Shown one piece after another: positions 10,679-21,036 of a stretch of 64,000 nucleotides of DNA. The stretch lies in NCBI RefSeq assembly GCF_002042885.1, contig NZ_MVFY01000001.1, forward strand, positions 124,001-188,000, read 5' to 3'. The position numbers and the translations under genes are program-made. The notes beneath the pieces are model-generated. The model made no database searches. It was not told the DNA's origin and worked only from the letters and a program-made list of their open reading frames with translations. The stretch is from Citrobacter portucalensis (GTDB lineage: Bacteria > Pseudomonadota > Gammaproteobacteria > Enterobacterales > Enterobacteriaceae). Each line of letters begins with the position of its first letter. Position 1 is the first letter of the stretch.

Positions 10679-11491
10679 ATGATGATTACGCGAAGTGACT
10701 TACGGGCCTGGCGCGTTGGGCCCGTCATGTATCGTTGGTTTCTACGCGCGTTTCCCGCAGGAGGAAGCTATGCCGATGTTCATCGCGCGCTCCAACGGGA
10801 AGGGTATACCGATTGGGCAAATAGCCTGGTGGAATACGGCTGGTCAAAATGGCGGGAAGAGGCGAGTTTTGCTCAGCAGGATATTGACGCGATGGGGAAT
10901 ATTTCCCGTGAGCAAGCCGCGGGGGAAACCAGCCGTCCGTTGGCGAGTGCGGAAGATTATGCCCGATTTAGCAGTGCGGGTGATAACGTAAAAATTGCCA
11001 GCGCCGGGTATGCTGCGCAGATCGCCTGTGCCGGTTACAGCGCACGGATTGGCAGTGTAGGCTATAACACGCATATCGGCAGTTCAGGCGATCGCGGGCG
11101 AATAGCGATTGCGGGAAATTCGGCGCGTATCAGCAGTGTGGGCGACGGAACGCGTATTGCCAGTACCGGCATGCGCGTACGTATCAGTTCGCTCGGCGAC
11201 CGAAATCGGATTGCCAGTAGCGGTGATTTAACCCAACTGGCCTGTTTTGGCGCAGAGGCGAAAATCGCTAACTGCGCGGACAATATCCACATTATTGCCA
11301 GCGGAGAGAACGCCGTTGTTGCCAGTACCGGTGCTGTCGACTCGATAATTCTTGGTCCCGGCGGATGTGCGGCGCTGGCTTATCACGATGGCGAAAGAAT
11401 GCGTTTTGCGCTTGCCGTTGAAGGGGAAAATAACATTCGGGCGGGCGTGAAATATCGGCTCAACGAAGACCATCAGTTCGTGGAATGTTGA
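10679..11491 (+). CDS. ydhT: Repeat-rich protein YdhT
   Basis: This 270-residue protein of unknown function is the last gene of the operon, 3 bp after ydhU. Residues ~95-230 are built from short repeats of the form (A/S)x(G/A)(Y/D)xxxIx(S/A)(S/A)G, for example AGYAAQIACAGYSARIGSVGYNTHI. The spacing predicts a beta-helix or beta-solenoid. The flanking N-terminal (~85 residues) and C-terminal (~40 residues) parts are ordinary globular sequence. There is no signal peptide. The match to E. coli YdhT is clear across the whole length. The gene ends 9 bp before the convergent ABC permease. Confidence 0.88.
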   Translation: MMITRSDLRAWRVGPVMYRWFLRAFPAGGSYADVHRALQREGYTDWANSLVEYGWSKWREEASFAQQDIDAMGNISREQAAGETSRPLASAEDYARFSSAGDNVKIASAGYAAQIACAGYSARIGSVGYNTHIGSSGDRGRIAIAGNSARISSVGDGTRIASTGMRVRISSLGDRNRIASSGDLTQLACFGAEAKIANCADNIHIIASGENAVVASTGAVDSIILGPGGCAALAYHDGERMRFALAVEGENNIRAGVKYRLNEDHQFVEC

Positions 11492-11500
11492 GCCGAGAGG

Positions 11501-12178
11501 TCATTTTAGTGCGAATCGGCGCTGGGTGATTTTTTCAAGGCTAAAGCACAGCAGGTAATAAACCAGCCCGGTAAAGATAAAAATGGCTGCGGGGTAAATT
11601 TGCACCCGGCTGTTAACCTGACCGGCAACCGTCGTGAGTTCCGGCACGTTAACGATAAACGCCAGTGACGTGTCCTTCAGTAGCCCAATAAAAATCCCTG
11701 TCAGCGACGGCAGTACGTTACGCAGCACCTGCGGCAGCAAGATAAGCCACAGGGCCTGTTCCGGGCGAAAACCCTGAACGACTGCCGCTTCATATTGCCC
11801 GCCAGGCAGTGCGCTAATTCCAGCATACACCGAGTGCATCACCGAGGCGGCGGTGAACCATGCCAGCGCCAGCGTCACTGTAACGGCACCGGGCAGATCA
11901 CTTCCGGTCAGCATGGGTAGCAAATACCACATCCAGAAAATTACAAAGATGAGCGGAATGCCGCGAATAAATTCCGCCCAGATAAACAACCCGTTGCGAA
12001 CCGCGCCCGGAAATCGCCAGGCGCAGCAGGCAAGAACGATCCCGCCAGGCAGCGCCAGCAATGCCGCACCAATAGCCATCAGCAAAGTGAGCAGTACACC
12101 GCCGGGTTGCCCCTCAGCTACACGTCCCCACAGGAGATAGTCAAGATTGTCGGTAATGACCGAAATATTAGCGATCAT
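11501..12178 (-). CDS. Polar amino acid ABC transporter permease (second permease)
   Basis: This 225-residue inner membrane permease belongs to the HisMQ/GlnP family and has about five hydrophobic helices. The cytoplasmic EAA loop is visible as GGQYEAAVVQGFRPEQALWLILLPQVLRN. It overlaps the upstream permease by 11 bp and is the last gene of a four-gene unit (binding protein, ATPase, permease, permease), the layout of glutamate/aspartate-type importers such as gltIJKL. The exact amino acid cannot be read from sequence. This unit is absent from the E. coli ydh neighbourhood and is accessory. Confidence 0.88.
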   Translation of the reverse strand: MIANISVITDNLDYLLWGRVAEGQPGGVLLTLLMAIGAALLALPGGIVLACCAWRFPGAVRNGLFIWAEFIRGIPLIFVIFWMWYLLPMLTGSDLPGAVTVTLALAWFTAASVMHSVYAGISALPGGQYEAAVVQGFRPEQALWLILLPQVLRNVLPSLTGIFIGLLKDTSLAFIVNVPELTTVAGQVNSRVQIYPAAIFIFTGLVYYLLCFSLEKITQRRFALK

Positions 12179-12953
12179 GCAGTATGCTCCTGACGCTGAA
12201 GATGCGCATTCTTATCTTTGACGATTTACCCGACGCAGACTGCGGGCCAAGACGGGTAAGCAACATACCCAGAATGATGCCGGTAAACAGATAGAGCACG
12301 GTGCCAACGGCAAAGGCTTCCAGCGCGTGCGCGTTGTAGCTCTCAATTTGCCGTACCTGGTAGGTGAGCTCAGCAAATCCAATACCGCTGGCAAGCGAGG
12401 AAAGCTTCATCAGGTTGAGATATTGCCCAACAATCGGTTGCCAGGCGTTTGCCAGCCCCTGAGGCAGCAGAATGTGACGAAATATCGCCCAGGATGAAAA
12501 CCCCTGCGCCACGGCAGCCTCGCGTTGTCCGGCAGAAACAGCCTGTAAACCCGAAGCGATCTCTTCAACCAAAAATGCTGAGGTAAATACCCCCAACCCC
12601 CATGCTGAACAGATAAATTCCGGCGTTAACCACCAGACATCACCCGGCAAAATTGACCATGGATGATCGGCATTGATAAAGCTAATGACGTCACGGGGTA
12701 GCCAGTTCCAGGCGGCAAAATACCAGAACATCAGTTGCACTAGTAAAGGCGTGTTGCGAAACACCGAGACCCACACCCCGACCATCGCTTTAGCGAGACG
12801 ATTGCCCGTCAGGCGCAGGCCGAGCAGTGAGATGGCAATGAGCGTGGCGAGCACGATACCTGCCAGCGTCACCCAGAGCGTGGTGAGAAAACCGGAAATT
12901 ATCCATTGCAGGGGTTGCCCGCTCAGCACTCCCTGCCAGTCCATTGCATGCAT
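12168..12953 (-). CDS. Polar amino acid ABC transporter permease (first permease)
   Basis: This 261-residue HisMQ-family permease carries the EAA loop AGQREAAVAQGFSSWAIFRHILLPQGLAN and a motif near FRNTPLLVQLMFWYF, typical of polar amino acid permeases (GltJ-like). Its ATG overlaps the last base of the upstream ATPase stop, and its own 3' end overlaps the second permease by 11 bp, so all three are probably translationally coupled. The two permeases likely form a heterodimer around the ATPase dimer. Confidence 0.88.
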   Translation of the reverse strand: MHAMDWQGVLSGQPLQWIISGFLTTLWVTLAGIVLATLIAISLLGLRLTGNRLAKAMVGVWVSVFRNTPLLVQLMFWYFAAWNWLPRDVISFINADHPWSILPGDVWWLTPEFICSAWGLGVFTSAFLVEEIASGLQAVSAGQREAAVAQGFSSWAIFRHILLPQGLANAWQPIVGQYLNLMKLSSLASGIGFAELTYQVRQIESYNAHALEAFAVGTVLYLFTGIILGMLLTRLGPQSASGKSSKIRMRIFSVRSILHDR

Positions 12954-13771
12954 TATGACGATGACTCCTGGTGTAACGGGTCGAGCACTTTTTTCAGGAA
13001 ACGCTGGGTTCTCGGGTGCTGTGGTCGGACGAAAAAATCCTCCGGCGCGGCCACTTCCAGAATATCGCCACCATCGATGAAAACCACCCGATCGGCAATT
13101 TCGCGGGCAAAATGCATTTCGTGGGTCACGACGATCATGGTGATACCGCTGTGGGCCAAATTTTTCATTACCTGTAATACCTCGCCGATCATTTCCGGAT
13201 CCAGCGCGGAAGTGGGCTCATCAAACAGAATAATTTGTGGCGATGAAGCCAGTGCGCGGGCGATGGCCACGCGCTGCTGCTGCCCACCGGACAACTGCGC
13301 GGCATAGGCGTTGGCTTTTTCCGCCAGTCCTACCTTTTCCAGCAACTCGAGTGCCCGACGATCCGCTTCCGTCTTGTTCCAGCCGTGAACATATTCCAGC
13401 GCCAGTGCAATGTTCTGCAGCGCAGTCAGGTGCGAATAGAGATTGAATTGCTGAAATACGAAACCGATACGGCTACGTAGCTGGCGTAACGCCGCCCCGC
13501 GCAACTGGCCAATCGGTTTACCATCAATGAAGATTTCGCCACCGCTGAGCGACTCAAGCTGGTTGATAAGACGAATAAGAGTGGACTTTCCTGAGCCGGA
13601 AGGCCCCAGAATAGTCACCACTTCACCGGGTTCAACCGCCAGGCTAACGCCGTTAAGGACGATGTGAGCGTCATACTGTTTAATCACATTGCGTAGTTCG
13701 ACGCTCGCCTGGCGCAAATGGGTAAAATCCGCAGCCGAAGCTGCGGATCGAGGAAAAAGGGCTGAGAGCAT
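12953..13771 (-). CDS. Polar amino acid ABC transporter ATP-binding protein
   Basis: This 272-residue ATPase has Walker [10 protein letters not shown], the Q-loop region [13 protein letters not shown], signature [15 protein letters not shown], Walker [12 protein letters not shown] and the switch His in VVTHEM. The sequence closely resembles GlnQ/GltL. It has about 25 extra residues at the N-terminus ([16 protein letters not shown]...) compared with the usual ~240-residue form, so an internal start is possible. It begins one base after the binding-protein stop and energises import through the two permeases that follow. Confidence 0.9.
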   Translation of the reverse strand: MLSALFPRSAASAADFTHLRQASVELRNVIKQYDAHIVLNGVSLAVEPGEVVTILGPSGSGKSTLIRLINQLESLSGGEIFIDGKPIGQLRGAALRQLRSRIGFVFQQFNLYSHLTALQNIALALEYVHGWNKTEADRRALELLEKVGLAEKANAYAAQLSGGQQQRVAIARALASSPQIILFDEPTSALDPEMIGEVLQVMKNLAHSGITMIVVTHEMHFAREIADRVVFIDGGDILEVAAPEDFFVRPQHPRTQRFLKKVLDPLHQESSS

Positions 13772-13772
13772 A

Positions 13773-14606
13773 TTACTTGGCTTCTATTTTAAAGGCGCGG
13801 GCTTGCGGATTTTTGGTTTCAGGACCAAACCAGACATCATAAATTTTGGCTGCCTGCCCGGTAGATTCCAGCTTCAAAAGTTCATCGTTGACGGCTTTCA
13901 ACAACGCTGGCTCACCTTTTTTCACCCCCACGCCGATCTCTTCTTTGCTCAGCAGGTCCGGCAGAATTTTGAAATCAGCTTTATCCGGCGCAGCGCCTAA
14001 TAACCCGGCCAGAATCGTACTGTCCTGGGTAATGGCCTGAACATTGCCGTTGCGTAGCGCGGTTAACGCCAGCGGGATATCGTCGTAGGCCAACACGCGC
14101 GACTGCGGGAAGCGCTGATGCAGTGCCTGTTCACCAGTAGTGCCTTTTACCGCGCCGATGCGTGCTTTGCTGTATTCATCGAGCTTATCCGGAGATTTTG
14201 CTGGCACAAGGAACTGCTGGCCGGTAACAAAATAAGGGACGGAGAAATCTATTACCTGCGCCCGTTCAGGTGTTATCGTGATATCCGCGACGATTAAATC
14301 AGCTTTACCAGATTGTAATAACGGAATGCGGTTTGCCGGATTGGTCGCTACCAGTTCCAGTTTTACACCAAGGGATTTGGCCAGCGCTTCGGCAAAATCA
14401 ACGTCGTAGCCGACAATCTTATGGGTTTTGGCATCGACGGAGCCAAACGGAGGATTCGCGTCAAATGTCGCGACTTTTACGACGCCTGCGGCTTTGATAT
14501 CGGCCAGTTGGTCAGCCTGAACCTGCGAGACGGTAAGTCCTGAGGCCAGCAGCACGCCCAATGCCAGCCGTGTTTTTTTAGCGCGGTTAGTTTTCGTTGC
14601 CATCAT
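13773..14606 (-). CDS. Polar amino acid ABC transporter substrate-binding protein
   Basis: This 277-residue periplasmic binding protein (SBP_bac_3 family) has a Sec signal peptide that ends near VSQVQA (residue ~31). The mature part starts [23 protein letters not shown]. Family hallmarks include [21 protein letters not shown], the loop [29 protein letters not shown] and the second-lobe motif [12 protein letters not shown]. It is the first gene of the minus-strand import operon. Similarity to glutamate/aspartate or cystine binding proteins is general, so the ligand is left open. Confidence 0.9.
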   Translation of the reverse strand: MMATKTNRAKKTRLALGVLLASGLTVSQVQADQLADIKAAGVVKVATFDANPPFGSVDAKTHKIVGYDVDFAEALAKSLGVKLELVATNPANRIPLLQSGKADLIVADITITPERAQVIDFSVPYFVTGQQFLVPAKSPDKLDEYSKARIGAVKGTTGEQALHQRFPQSRVLAYDDIPLALTALRNGNVQAITQDSTILAGLLGAAPDKADFKILPDLLSKEEIGVGVKKGEPALLKAVNDELLKLESTGQAAKIYDVWFGPETKNPQARAFKIEAK

Positions 14607-15805
<1,199 letters not shown>

Positions 15806-15831
15806 AGTGGGTGGGGTTAACAGGCGATAAA

Positions 15832-15852
15832 AAACCGGCATTGCGCCGGTTT
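15832..15852. terminator. Hairpin between lysR and a small ORF
   Basis: AAACCGGC (15832-15839) pairs with GCCGGTTT (15845-15852) around ATTGC. It is flanked by an A-run on the left, so it should end transcription of the minus-strand small ORF at 15858-16001 (U-run in that direction). It may also serve the plus-strand LysR gene. Confidence 0.7.
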
Positions 15853-15857
15853 GGAAA

Positions 15858-16001
15858 TCAGATTTTGCAGGCGTCGCCGCAGTCATTATCAGCAATAATT
15901 TCCTGCGCTTTCTTGTCTGCATCTTCCAGACGTTCAGCGTTACGCTCTTGCGCTTCTTCCAGTCCATCAAAGACCAGATTATCGAGATCAATTTCCATCA
16001 T
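15858..16001 (-). CDS. Small acidic protein, 47 aa
   Basis: Reading the minus strand from ATG ATG (16001/15998) gives 47 or 46 residues: MMEIDLDNLVFDGLEEAQER, then an acidic/basic helix, then IIADNDCGDACKI. Support comes from a sensible AGGTGA upstream, its charged helical composition, and a terminator hairpin 6 bp after its stop. The C-terminal CGDAC pair could bind a metal or be redox active. I do not recognise the family. There is no signal peptide or membrane segment. It stands alone between the LysR gene and the APC permease and was too short for routine ORF calling. Confidence 0.55.
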   Translation of the reverse strand: MMEIDLDNLVFDGLEEAQERNAERLEDADKKAQEIIADNDCGDACKI

Positions 16002-16330
16002 TCACCTGCTCAGGTTCAGCGTTTAACATCACGTTATTATATTGCAAAAATGTTGCTTAACAGCAGCGATTCTTGCTACTTAGCATCGAACGCAATCCGC
16101 TGTGCGTATTTATCCGCCAAAATAGCCTATGGTTCGCAATTGCTAAAGAATCGTTGGTTGTAAATACCGCAAAATCCTCGCTCTCTCTACCGTTTTATCT
16201 CCACTTTTTCATTAACGTGATGCGCGATCATTTTTAACAAATCTGCGACAAAATCACTATACATATAACTTAATATCTTTTATACATTAATTGTTCAACC
16301 CTGCGACTATTCCACAAAAGAGAAAGCAAT
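16002..16330. other. Promoter region of the APC permease
   Basis: These 329 bp hold no convincing gene. Near the permease the sequence is AT-rich, and TTTATACATTAATTG (16278-16292) resembles the right half of the inverted repeat before the aldehyde dehydrogenase (TTTATGTATTAATTG, 19570-19584), hinting at a shared regulator. Confidence 0.35.
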
Positions 16331-17812
16331 ATGGAACAGACACCTGATAAGAAAAATGATAATTTTCAAAAAGATGGCAAAGAACAGTTCAATCGCTCGA
16401 TCGGTCTTATTTCAAACTTTGCGTTGGGTTTTACCTACCTGTCGCCGCTTACTGCCGTCTATTCGCTGTTTGCACTGGCCGTAACGCTGGCGGGGCCGCC
16501 CGCAGTATGGTGGATTTTAATCGTCGCATGTGGGCAACTTTTGGTGGCATTGGTGTTTGGTGAGGTCGCTTCCCAGTATCCGATAACCGGCGGGCTTTAC
16601 CCCTGGGCCAGAAGGTTGTGGGGCAAGAAGTATGCGTGGATCGCCGCCTGGATCTACCTGTGGGCGCTGGTGGTCACCATTACGTCGATCGCGGAATATA
16701 CATCAACGTTTGTTGAATCACTCTTCCACTATGGTCAGACGCCGGCCACGATGTTGGTGACTTCCGTCCTGCTGCTGCTGTTGATGATGGCCGTTAATAT
16801 GTCCGGGACTAAAAATCTGGCCCGGGTGGCAAAAATTGGCTTCTGGTGTGAAATTGTCAGCGTGATCGCGCTGGGGATTTATCTGCTGATTTTCCACCGT
16901 TCACAGCCGTTCTCTGTGATTTTTGACTCGATGGGCGTGCTGGCTCATGACGGCAGCTACTCCACCGCATTTATGTCTGCTGCGCTGATGGGACTGTTTA
17001 TGTTCTTTGGCTTTGAGGCCTGCGGTAACGTTGCGGAAGAGGTGCAGAATCCGAGTAAAAAGATCCCGGTGGCGATGATTTTAAGCATCGTATTCGGCGC
17101 GATTTCCGCCATTATTTCTGTTATGGGTTATTTGCTGGCTTCACCGAATCTGGTCAGCATCGTGAATGGCAAAACGTCCGATCCGATCCCGGCAATCCTT
17201 AATGAAGCTCTGGGCGAAACTGGCGCGACTGTCTTTATCGTGGTTGCAATTATCGCCATGTTGTCGTGCATTTTGTCTCTGCAGGCTGCGTTAAGCCGTC
17301 TTATCTTTTCTTTCTCCCGCGACAGAATGCTGCCGGGAAGTGAATGGATGGCCAAAATCTCTAAAAATGGTGTTCCGGATAATGCCATGGTCGTCAGTTG
17401 CCTGCTGCCAGTGATCATCTGCGTTTGGGTTTATTTCCAGCCAGATAACCTGTCGCGTATCACCGCGTTTGCTGTTATCGGGATTTACATCTCGTTCCAG
17501 ATGGTTGTGCTGGCCGCGCTGCGTCAGCGTCTGAAAGGCTGGAAACCGGCGGGGGAGTGGACCATTGGCGGTTGGGGCGTAATCGTGAATGTGCTGGCGT
17601 TAGCTTACGGATTGTGCGGGATCTGGTTACTGGCGCAACCGGCAGACAGCAGCGACTTCATCGACCGTTGGACGGTCCTGTTCGGCCTGGCGATTGTTGT
17701 TGGCTCGGGGCTTATTTATATGTTCCTGACCCGTCCGTTTGGTCGTTCAGCGGCGCCGGAAAACGACGCCATTGCCTACGCCAATAAGCTCAATATGGGG
17801 CAGGATAACTAA
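16331..17812 (+). CDS. APC-superfamily amino acid/polyamine permease
   Basis: This 493-residue inner membrane permease has about 12 hydrophobic helices. The start follows AGAGAAAGC. Typical phrases of the amino acid/choline (ACT) and GABA permease branch of APC are present: GLISNFALGFTYLSPLTAVYS in helix 1, GEVASQYPITGGLYPWARRLWG, and FFGFEACGNVAEEVQNPSKKIP. The position beside amine-catabolic genes suggests uptake of a polyamine, GABA or a related amine. It ends in a strong terminator shared with the convergent Cache-domain gene. Confidence 0.85.
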   Translation: MEQTPDKKNDNFQKDGKEQFNRSIGLISNFALGFTYLSPLTAVYSLFALAVTLAGPPAVWWILIVACGQLLVALVFGEVASQYPITGGLYPWARRLWGKKYAWIAAWIYLWALVVTITSIAEYTSTFVESLFHYGQTPATMLVTSVLLLLLMMAVNMSGTKNLARVAKIGFWCEIVSVIALGIYLLIFHRSQPFSVIFDSMGVLAHDGSYSTAFMSAALMGLFMFFGFEACGNVAEEVQNPSKKIPVAMILSIVFGAISAIISVMGYLLASPNLVSIVNGKTSDPIPAILNEALGETGATVFIVVAIIAMLSCILSLQAALSRLIFSFSRDRMLPGSEWMAKISKNGVPDNAMVVSCLLPVIICVWVYFQPDNLSRITAFAVIGIYISFQMVVLAALRQRLKGWKPAGEWTIGGWGVIVNVLALAYGLCGIWLLAQPADSSDFIDRWTVLFGLAIVVGSGLIYMFLTRPFGRSAAPENDAIAYANKLNMGQDN

Positions 17813-17813
17813 A

Positions 17814-17839
17814 AACTAAGGGCCTTCGGGCCCTTAGTT
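17814..17839. terminator. Strong bidirectional terminator with UUCG loop
   Basis: The 11-bp stem AACTAAGGGCC / GGCCCTTAGTT encloses the tetraloop TTCG. T-runs on one side and A-runs on the other let it work for the permease (plus) and for the convergent Cache-domain gene (minus), whose stop codon lies inside the hairpin. Confidence 0.92.
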
Positions 17840-18532
17840 TTGATAGTGATAAAGGATAAAGTAGTCGCTCCGATACACCACGGTACTGTTTGCAGGTGAC
17901 AGCAATTCACCCACGCGAAAACGTGGCCAACTGGAGAAAATGATCCTGTTTTCCAGATTAGTCAGAATCACATAGTCAGGATGGGCACAGGAAAGCAGTT
18001 CGGCTTCTATCTGACTGACCAGCAGATCGACCGCGGCAACACCGAGAAACTGATCGTTGTAGTAGACCGGGACGGCTGACGTTAGGGTATAGGAGATATT
18101 GCAAATATAGTCGACGTAGGGACCGTGGATATAGGCTTTGCCAGCCGGAGGAGAATGCTTAAACCACTCAAAGGTTCTGAAGTCCAGTCGTTGTTGCGTG
18201 GCCTGATCCAAATCCAGATGCGCCTGGCTTAAACCATTATCTTTCTTATACCACCACTCCAGCAACCAGTACTCTTTTGTGGTTGCGGTGCTCTCAATAT
18301 GGCTGGCGAATCCCGCCCCTGAGCAGTAATGGTTGTTATTGAGCGTGCGCTTGATGTGCTGTTGAACGGTGGATCTGACTGAGGGGTCGAGAACGACCTC
18401 GGCTGAGGCCTTTTGTACCCCTGAAATCGCCTCATGGATGCTCCTCGCCAGCGCAACGGTAGAATCTACGGTAGAAACAGTAATGTCATCAATTTTACGA
18501 ATTAATGCGCTTAGGGATGTCGAAGAGCTCAT
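17834..18532 (-). CDS. Soluble Cache (PDC) sensor-domain protein
   Basis: This 232-residue protein looks like an isolated PDC/Cache ligand-sensing domain. An N-terminal helical region is followed by the small-molecule fold, with phrases typical of Cache domains: YKKDNGLSQAHLDLD, HGPYVDYICNISYTLTSAVPVYYNDQFLGVAAVDLLVSQIE. The start at ATG 18532 follows GGCAGGA; a GTG at 18550 is also open. Unusually there is neither a signal peptide nor a membrane helix, so the domain is predicted to be cytoplasmic. The gene lies 24 bp downstream of a GntR regulator and is presumably cotranscribed, suggesting it senses an amine or amino acid for that regulator. No output domain is present. Confidence 0.7.
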   Translation of the reverse strand: MSSSTSLSALIRKIDDITVSTVDSTVALARSIHEAISGVQKASAEVVLDPSVRSTVQQHIKRTLNNNHYCSGAGFASHIESTATTKEYWLLEWWYKKDNGLSQAHLDLDQATQQRLDFRTFEWFKHSPPAGKAYIHGPYVDYICNISYTLTSAVPVYYNDQFLGVAAVDLLVSQIEAELLSCAHPDYVILTNLENRIIFSSWPRFRVGELLSPANSTVVYRSDYFILYHYQN

Positions 18533-18556
18533 TGTCTGTCCTGCCTTCACTGATTG

Positions 18557-19300
18557 TCAGTTCGAGTTATATTTCAGCTTTTTTTCAATAAGGTAGTAGG
18601 TAAACGTGTCGATGATCCGCGTGGCAAACTGTACTGACTCTGCCTCGTTGTGAGCAGCCAGCGCATCGGCCAGCGCCGAATAAAGCGCGATAATTTCTGC
18701 ATGAATACTGTCTGTGCGATAAAGTATCGCCACCAGCGATGCCCATTCAGCCTGAACCTGCAGCTCCTGATTGGCCAGTCGCGCTGAATGCGAACTGGCG
18801 GCAATCGCCAGCAGACAACGCATATCGGCCTGGGTCATCAGCTCAGGTGAGTTTGCCTTTCTGAGCACCTCGACAAACTCGCGAAATTTGGCGATATCCG
18901 CACCGGTCATCCGTCGGGAAGCCAGCCTCGCGCTATGGCTAATAATGGCGCAATGCATTTCACCCAGATCAGACAGATAATCCGTACTGATCGCCTTGAA
19001 CGGATGCAGGGCGCTATTTTTGCCATCAATATTTTCGCAAACGAAACTCCCGCCATTACGACCACGAACCGTATGGATAAGATTATTAGCCCGAAGCGTG
19101 TTTAGCGCTTCCCTGATAGTGATATGTGAGACACCCATCATCTTTGCCAGATCAGTTTCGTTGGGGAGCTGTTCTTTTGGCTCCAGCAACCCCGTGATAA
19201 TGGCATTTGAAAGGCGTTGGACTATCTGGTCTGAACGACTGACCTGCCCGATAGGCGCAAATATGACCGCGTGAGTAATCATAATCTTTTCTGTACTCAA
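18557..19300 (-). CDS. GntR-family (FadR-type) transcriptional regulator
   Basis: This 247-residue regulator has an N-terminal winged helix (SDQIVQRLSNAIITGLLEPKEQLPNETDLAKMMGVSHITIREALNTLRANNLI) and a helical FCD effector domain with histidines suited to metal binding. The start may be TTG 19300 (close to GGGA) or ATG 19282; both are weak. It is divergent from the aldehyde dehydrogenase operon and upstream of the Cache protein. It most likely represses the amine-oxidation genes by binding the inverted repeat at 19558-19577. Confidence 0.87.
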   Translation of the reverse strand: MSTEKIMITHAVIFAPIGQVSRSDQIVQRLSNAIITGLLEPKEQLPNETDLAKMMGVSHITIREALNTLRANNLIHTVRGRNGGSFVCENIDGKNSALHPFKAISTDYLSDLGEMHCAIISHSARLASRRMTGADIAKFREFVEVLRKANSPELMTQADMRCLLAIAASSHSARLANQELQVQAEWASLVAILYRTDSIHAEIIALYSALADALAAHNEAESVQFATRIIDTFTYYLIEKKLKYNSN

Positions 19301-19557
19301 TTCCCTGAAACAACGACCATTTTTAACACATGCCCGTCGGGCAAGGAAGGTAAGAATGGCCGAGTTATTTTACATGCCTGGGCGCAACGTCACTGCACAA
19401 GCGGATGTGTGTCCCGATAACCTTATGATGAGCTGGGCGTAACGCGTCAGCTGGCAATAAAAAGCCTCATCCTGCAAATGTGAAAATTAAGTTAAAAATG
19501 CGAGGCTTATCATAGTGTCAATGTTGCGCATTTGAAAAAAATTTACAATATATATAT

Positions 19558-19577
19558 TACATAAGATTCTTTATGTA
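19558..19577. promoter_or_regulatory. Candidate operator before the aldehyde dehydrogenase operon
   Basis: TACATAA-GATTCT-TTATGTA is a perfect 7-6-7 inverted repeat that ends 20 bp before the start at 19598, over the likely -10/start region. It is a plausible site for the divergent GntR regulator. An ATATATATAT run lies immediately upstream. Confidence 0.5.
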
Positions 19578-19597
19578 TTAATTGGCAGGAGACAAAC

Positions 19598-21025
19598 ATG
19601 AAAACCCTGAAGCATTTTATTAATGGGCACTATGTAGCAGGCAGTAGCGAAGATAGCTTCGAACTGGTGAGTCCGGTTGACGGTGAAACGTACGCAATAT
19701 CTCCCAACGCTAACGAGGCGGAGGTAGAGCAGGCTTACTCAGCAGCGGAGGCGGCGTTTAGCATCTGGAGAAAATCGACGCCGGCACAGCGGCAAAAGGC
19801 GTTATTGCGGCTGGCCGATGAGATTGAACGCAACGTTGAGCGACTGGTAACCGCGCAGAGCCAGGAAACCGGTCAGCTTCGCCATTTTATTGAGAAAGAG
19901 GAGATCGCAGCATCTTGCGATGCCATCCGCTTTTTTGCCGGTGCGGCGCGCTGTCTTGAAGGAAAGGCGGCCGGAGAATATTCCTCAGGATTTACTTCAA
20001 CCATTCGTCGTGAACCGCTGGGTATTGTTGGGCAAGTGACGCCGTGGAACTACCCGTTCATGATGGCGGTGTGGAAGATTGCACCAGCGCTGGCGGCAGG
20101 CAACACGGTGGTGCTAAAACCAAGCGACACCACGCCAGTCAGTACGCTGCTGTTGGCTGAACTGGCCGCACCGTTGTTCCCGAGAGGGGCATTTAACGTT
20201 GTATTGGGCAAAGCCAGCACTGGTTCGCTGGTGGTTTCAAACCCGAAAGCCTCACTGGTCTCGATTACCGGTTCGGTCCGTGCGGGTTTGCAGGTTGCGG
20301 CTTCGGCGGCGGCAAATCTGACCCGAGCACACCTGGAATTGGGTGGGAAAGCGCCCGCAATCGTATTCGCCGATGCGGATATGGACAAGGCGATTGCGAC
20401 GATTACCACAGCAGGCTTTTTCAATGCCGGGCAGGATTGCACAGCGGCAACGCGGATTCTGGTAGAGCAATCCATCTACGCAGAGTTTCTTGAAAAACTG
20501 ATCCAGAAAACAAAAAGTATCAAATATGGGCCGCCAGAAGATCAAAATGCACTGTACGGCGCATTGAATAGCCGGAATCAGCTGGAGCAGGTGAAAGGCT
20601 TTATTGAGCGTTTACCGGCACATGCAAAAATTGAAACCGGTGGGCGCGCAGGATCTGGTCCAGGCTTCTATTTTGAGCCGACGATCGTCTCCGGTTTGCA
20701 TCAAAATGATGAAGCTATTCAGCATGAAGTATTTGGCCCGGTAATGACTATTCAGTCGTTTTCTACTGACGAAGAGGTACTACACAAAGCGAATGATGTG
20801 GAGTATGGTCTTGCCGCCAGCGTCTGGACCAGTAACCATGGTCGCGCCCAACGCTTCAGCATTGACCTCGATTTTGGCACGGTGTGGATTAACAATCACA
20901 TTCCTCTGTGTGCCGAGATGCCGCACGGCGGGTTCAAAAAATCGGGGTACGGCAAAGATATCTCATCTTATTCACTCGAGGAATACACTCGGGTGAAACA
21001 TATCATGTGCGACATTTCTGAATAG
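19598..21025 (+). CDS. NAD-dependent aldehyde dehydrogenase
   Basis: This 475-residue cytosolic aldehyde dehydrogenase carries the Rossmann/substrate phrase GQVTPWNYPFMMAVWKIAPALAAGNTVVLKPSD, the general base E247 in LELGGK and the catalytic C281 in NAGQDC. The sequence is of the aminoaldehyde/betaine-aldehyde group (PatD/PuuC-like). With the SpdH-like dehydrogenase two genes downstream, the expected substrate is 4-aminobutyraldehyde, giving GABA. An AGGAGA ribosome site precedes it. It is the first gene of a four-gene plus-strand unit that runs to 24703. Confidence 0.88.
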   Translation: MKTLKHFINGHYVAGSSEDSFELVSPVDGETYAISPNANEAEVEQAYSAAEAAFSIWRKSTPAQRQKALLRLADEIERNVERLVTAQSQETGQLRHFIEKEEIAASCDAIRFFAGAARCLEGKAAGEYSSGFTSTIRREPLGIVGQVTPWNYPFMMAVWKIAPALAAGNTVVLKPSDTTPVSTLLLAELAAPLFPRGAFNVVLGKASTGSLVVSNPKASLVSITGSVRAGLQVAASAAANLTRAHLELGGKAPAIVFADADMDKAIATITTAGFFNAGQDCTAATRILVEQSIYAEFLEKLIQKTKSIKYGPPEDQNALYGALNSRNQLEQVKGFIERLPAHAKIETGGRAGSGPGFYFEPTIVSGLHQNDEAIQHEVFGPVMTIQSFSTDEEVLHKANDVEYGLAASVWTSNHGRAQRFSIDLDFGTVWINNHIPLCAEMPHGGFKKSGYGKDISSYSLEEYTRVKHIMCDISE

Positions 21026-21036
21026 AGAGGGTTACG

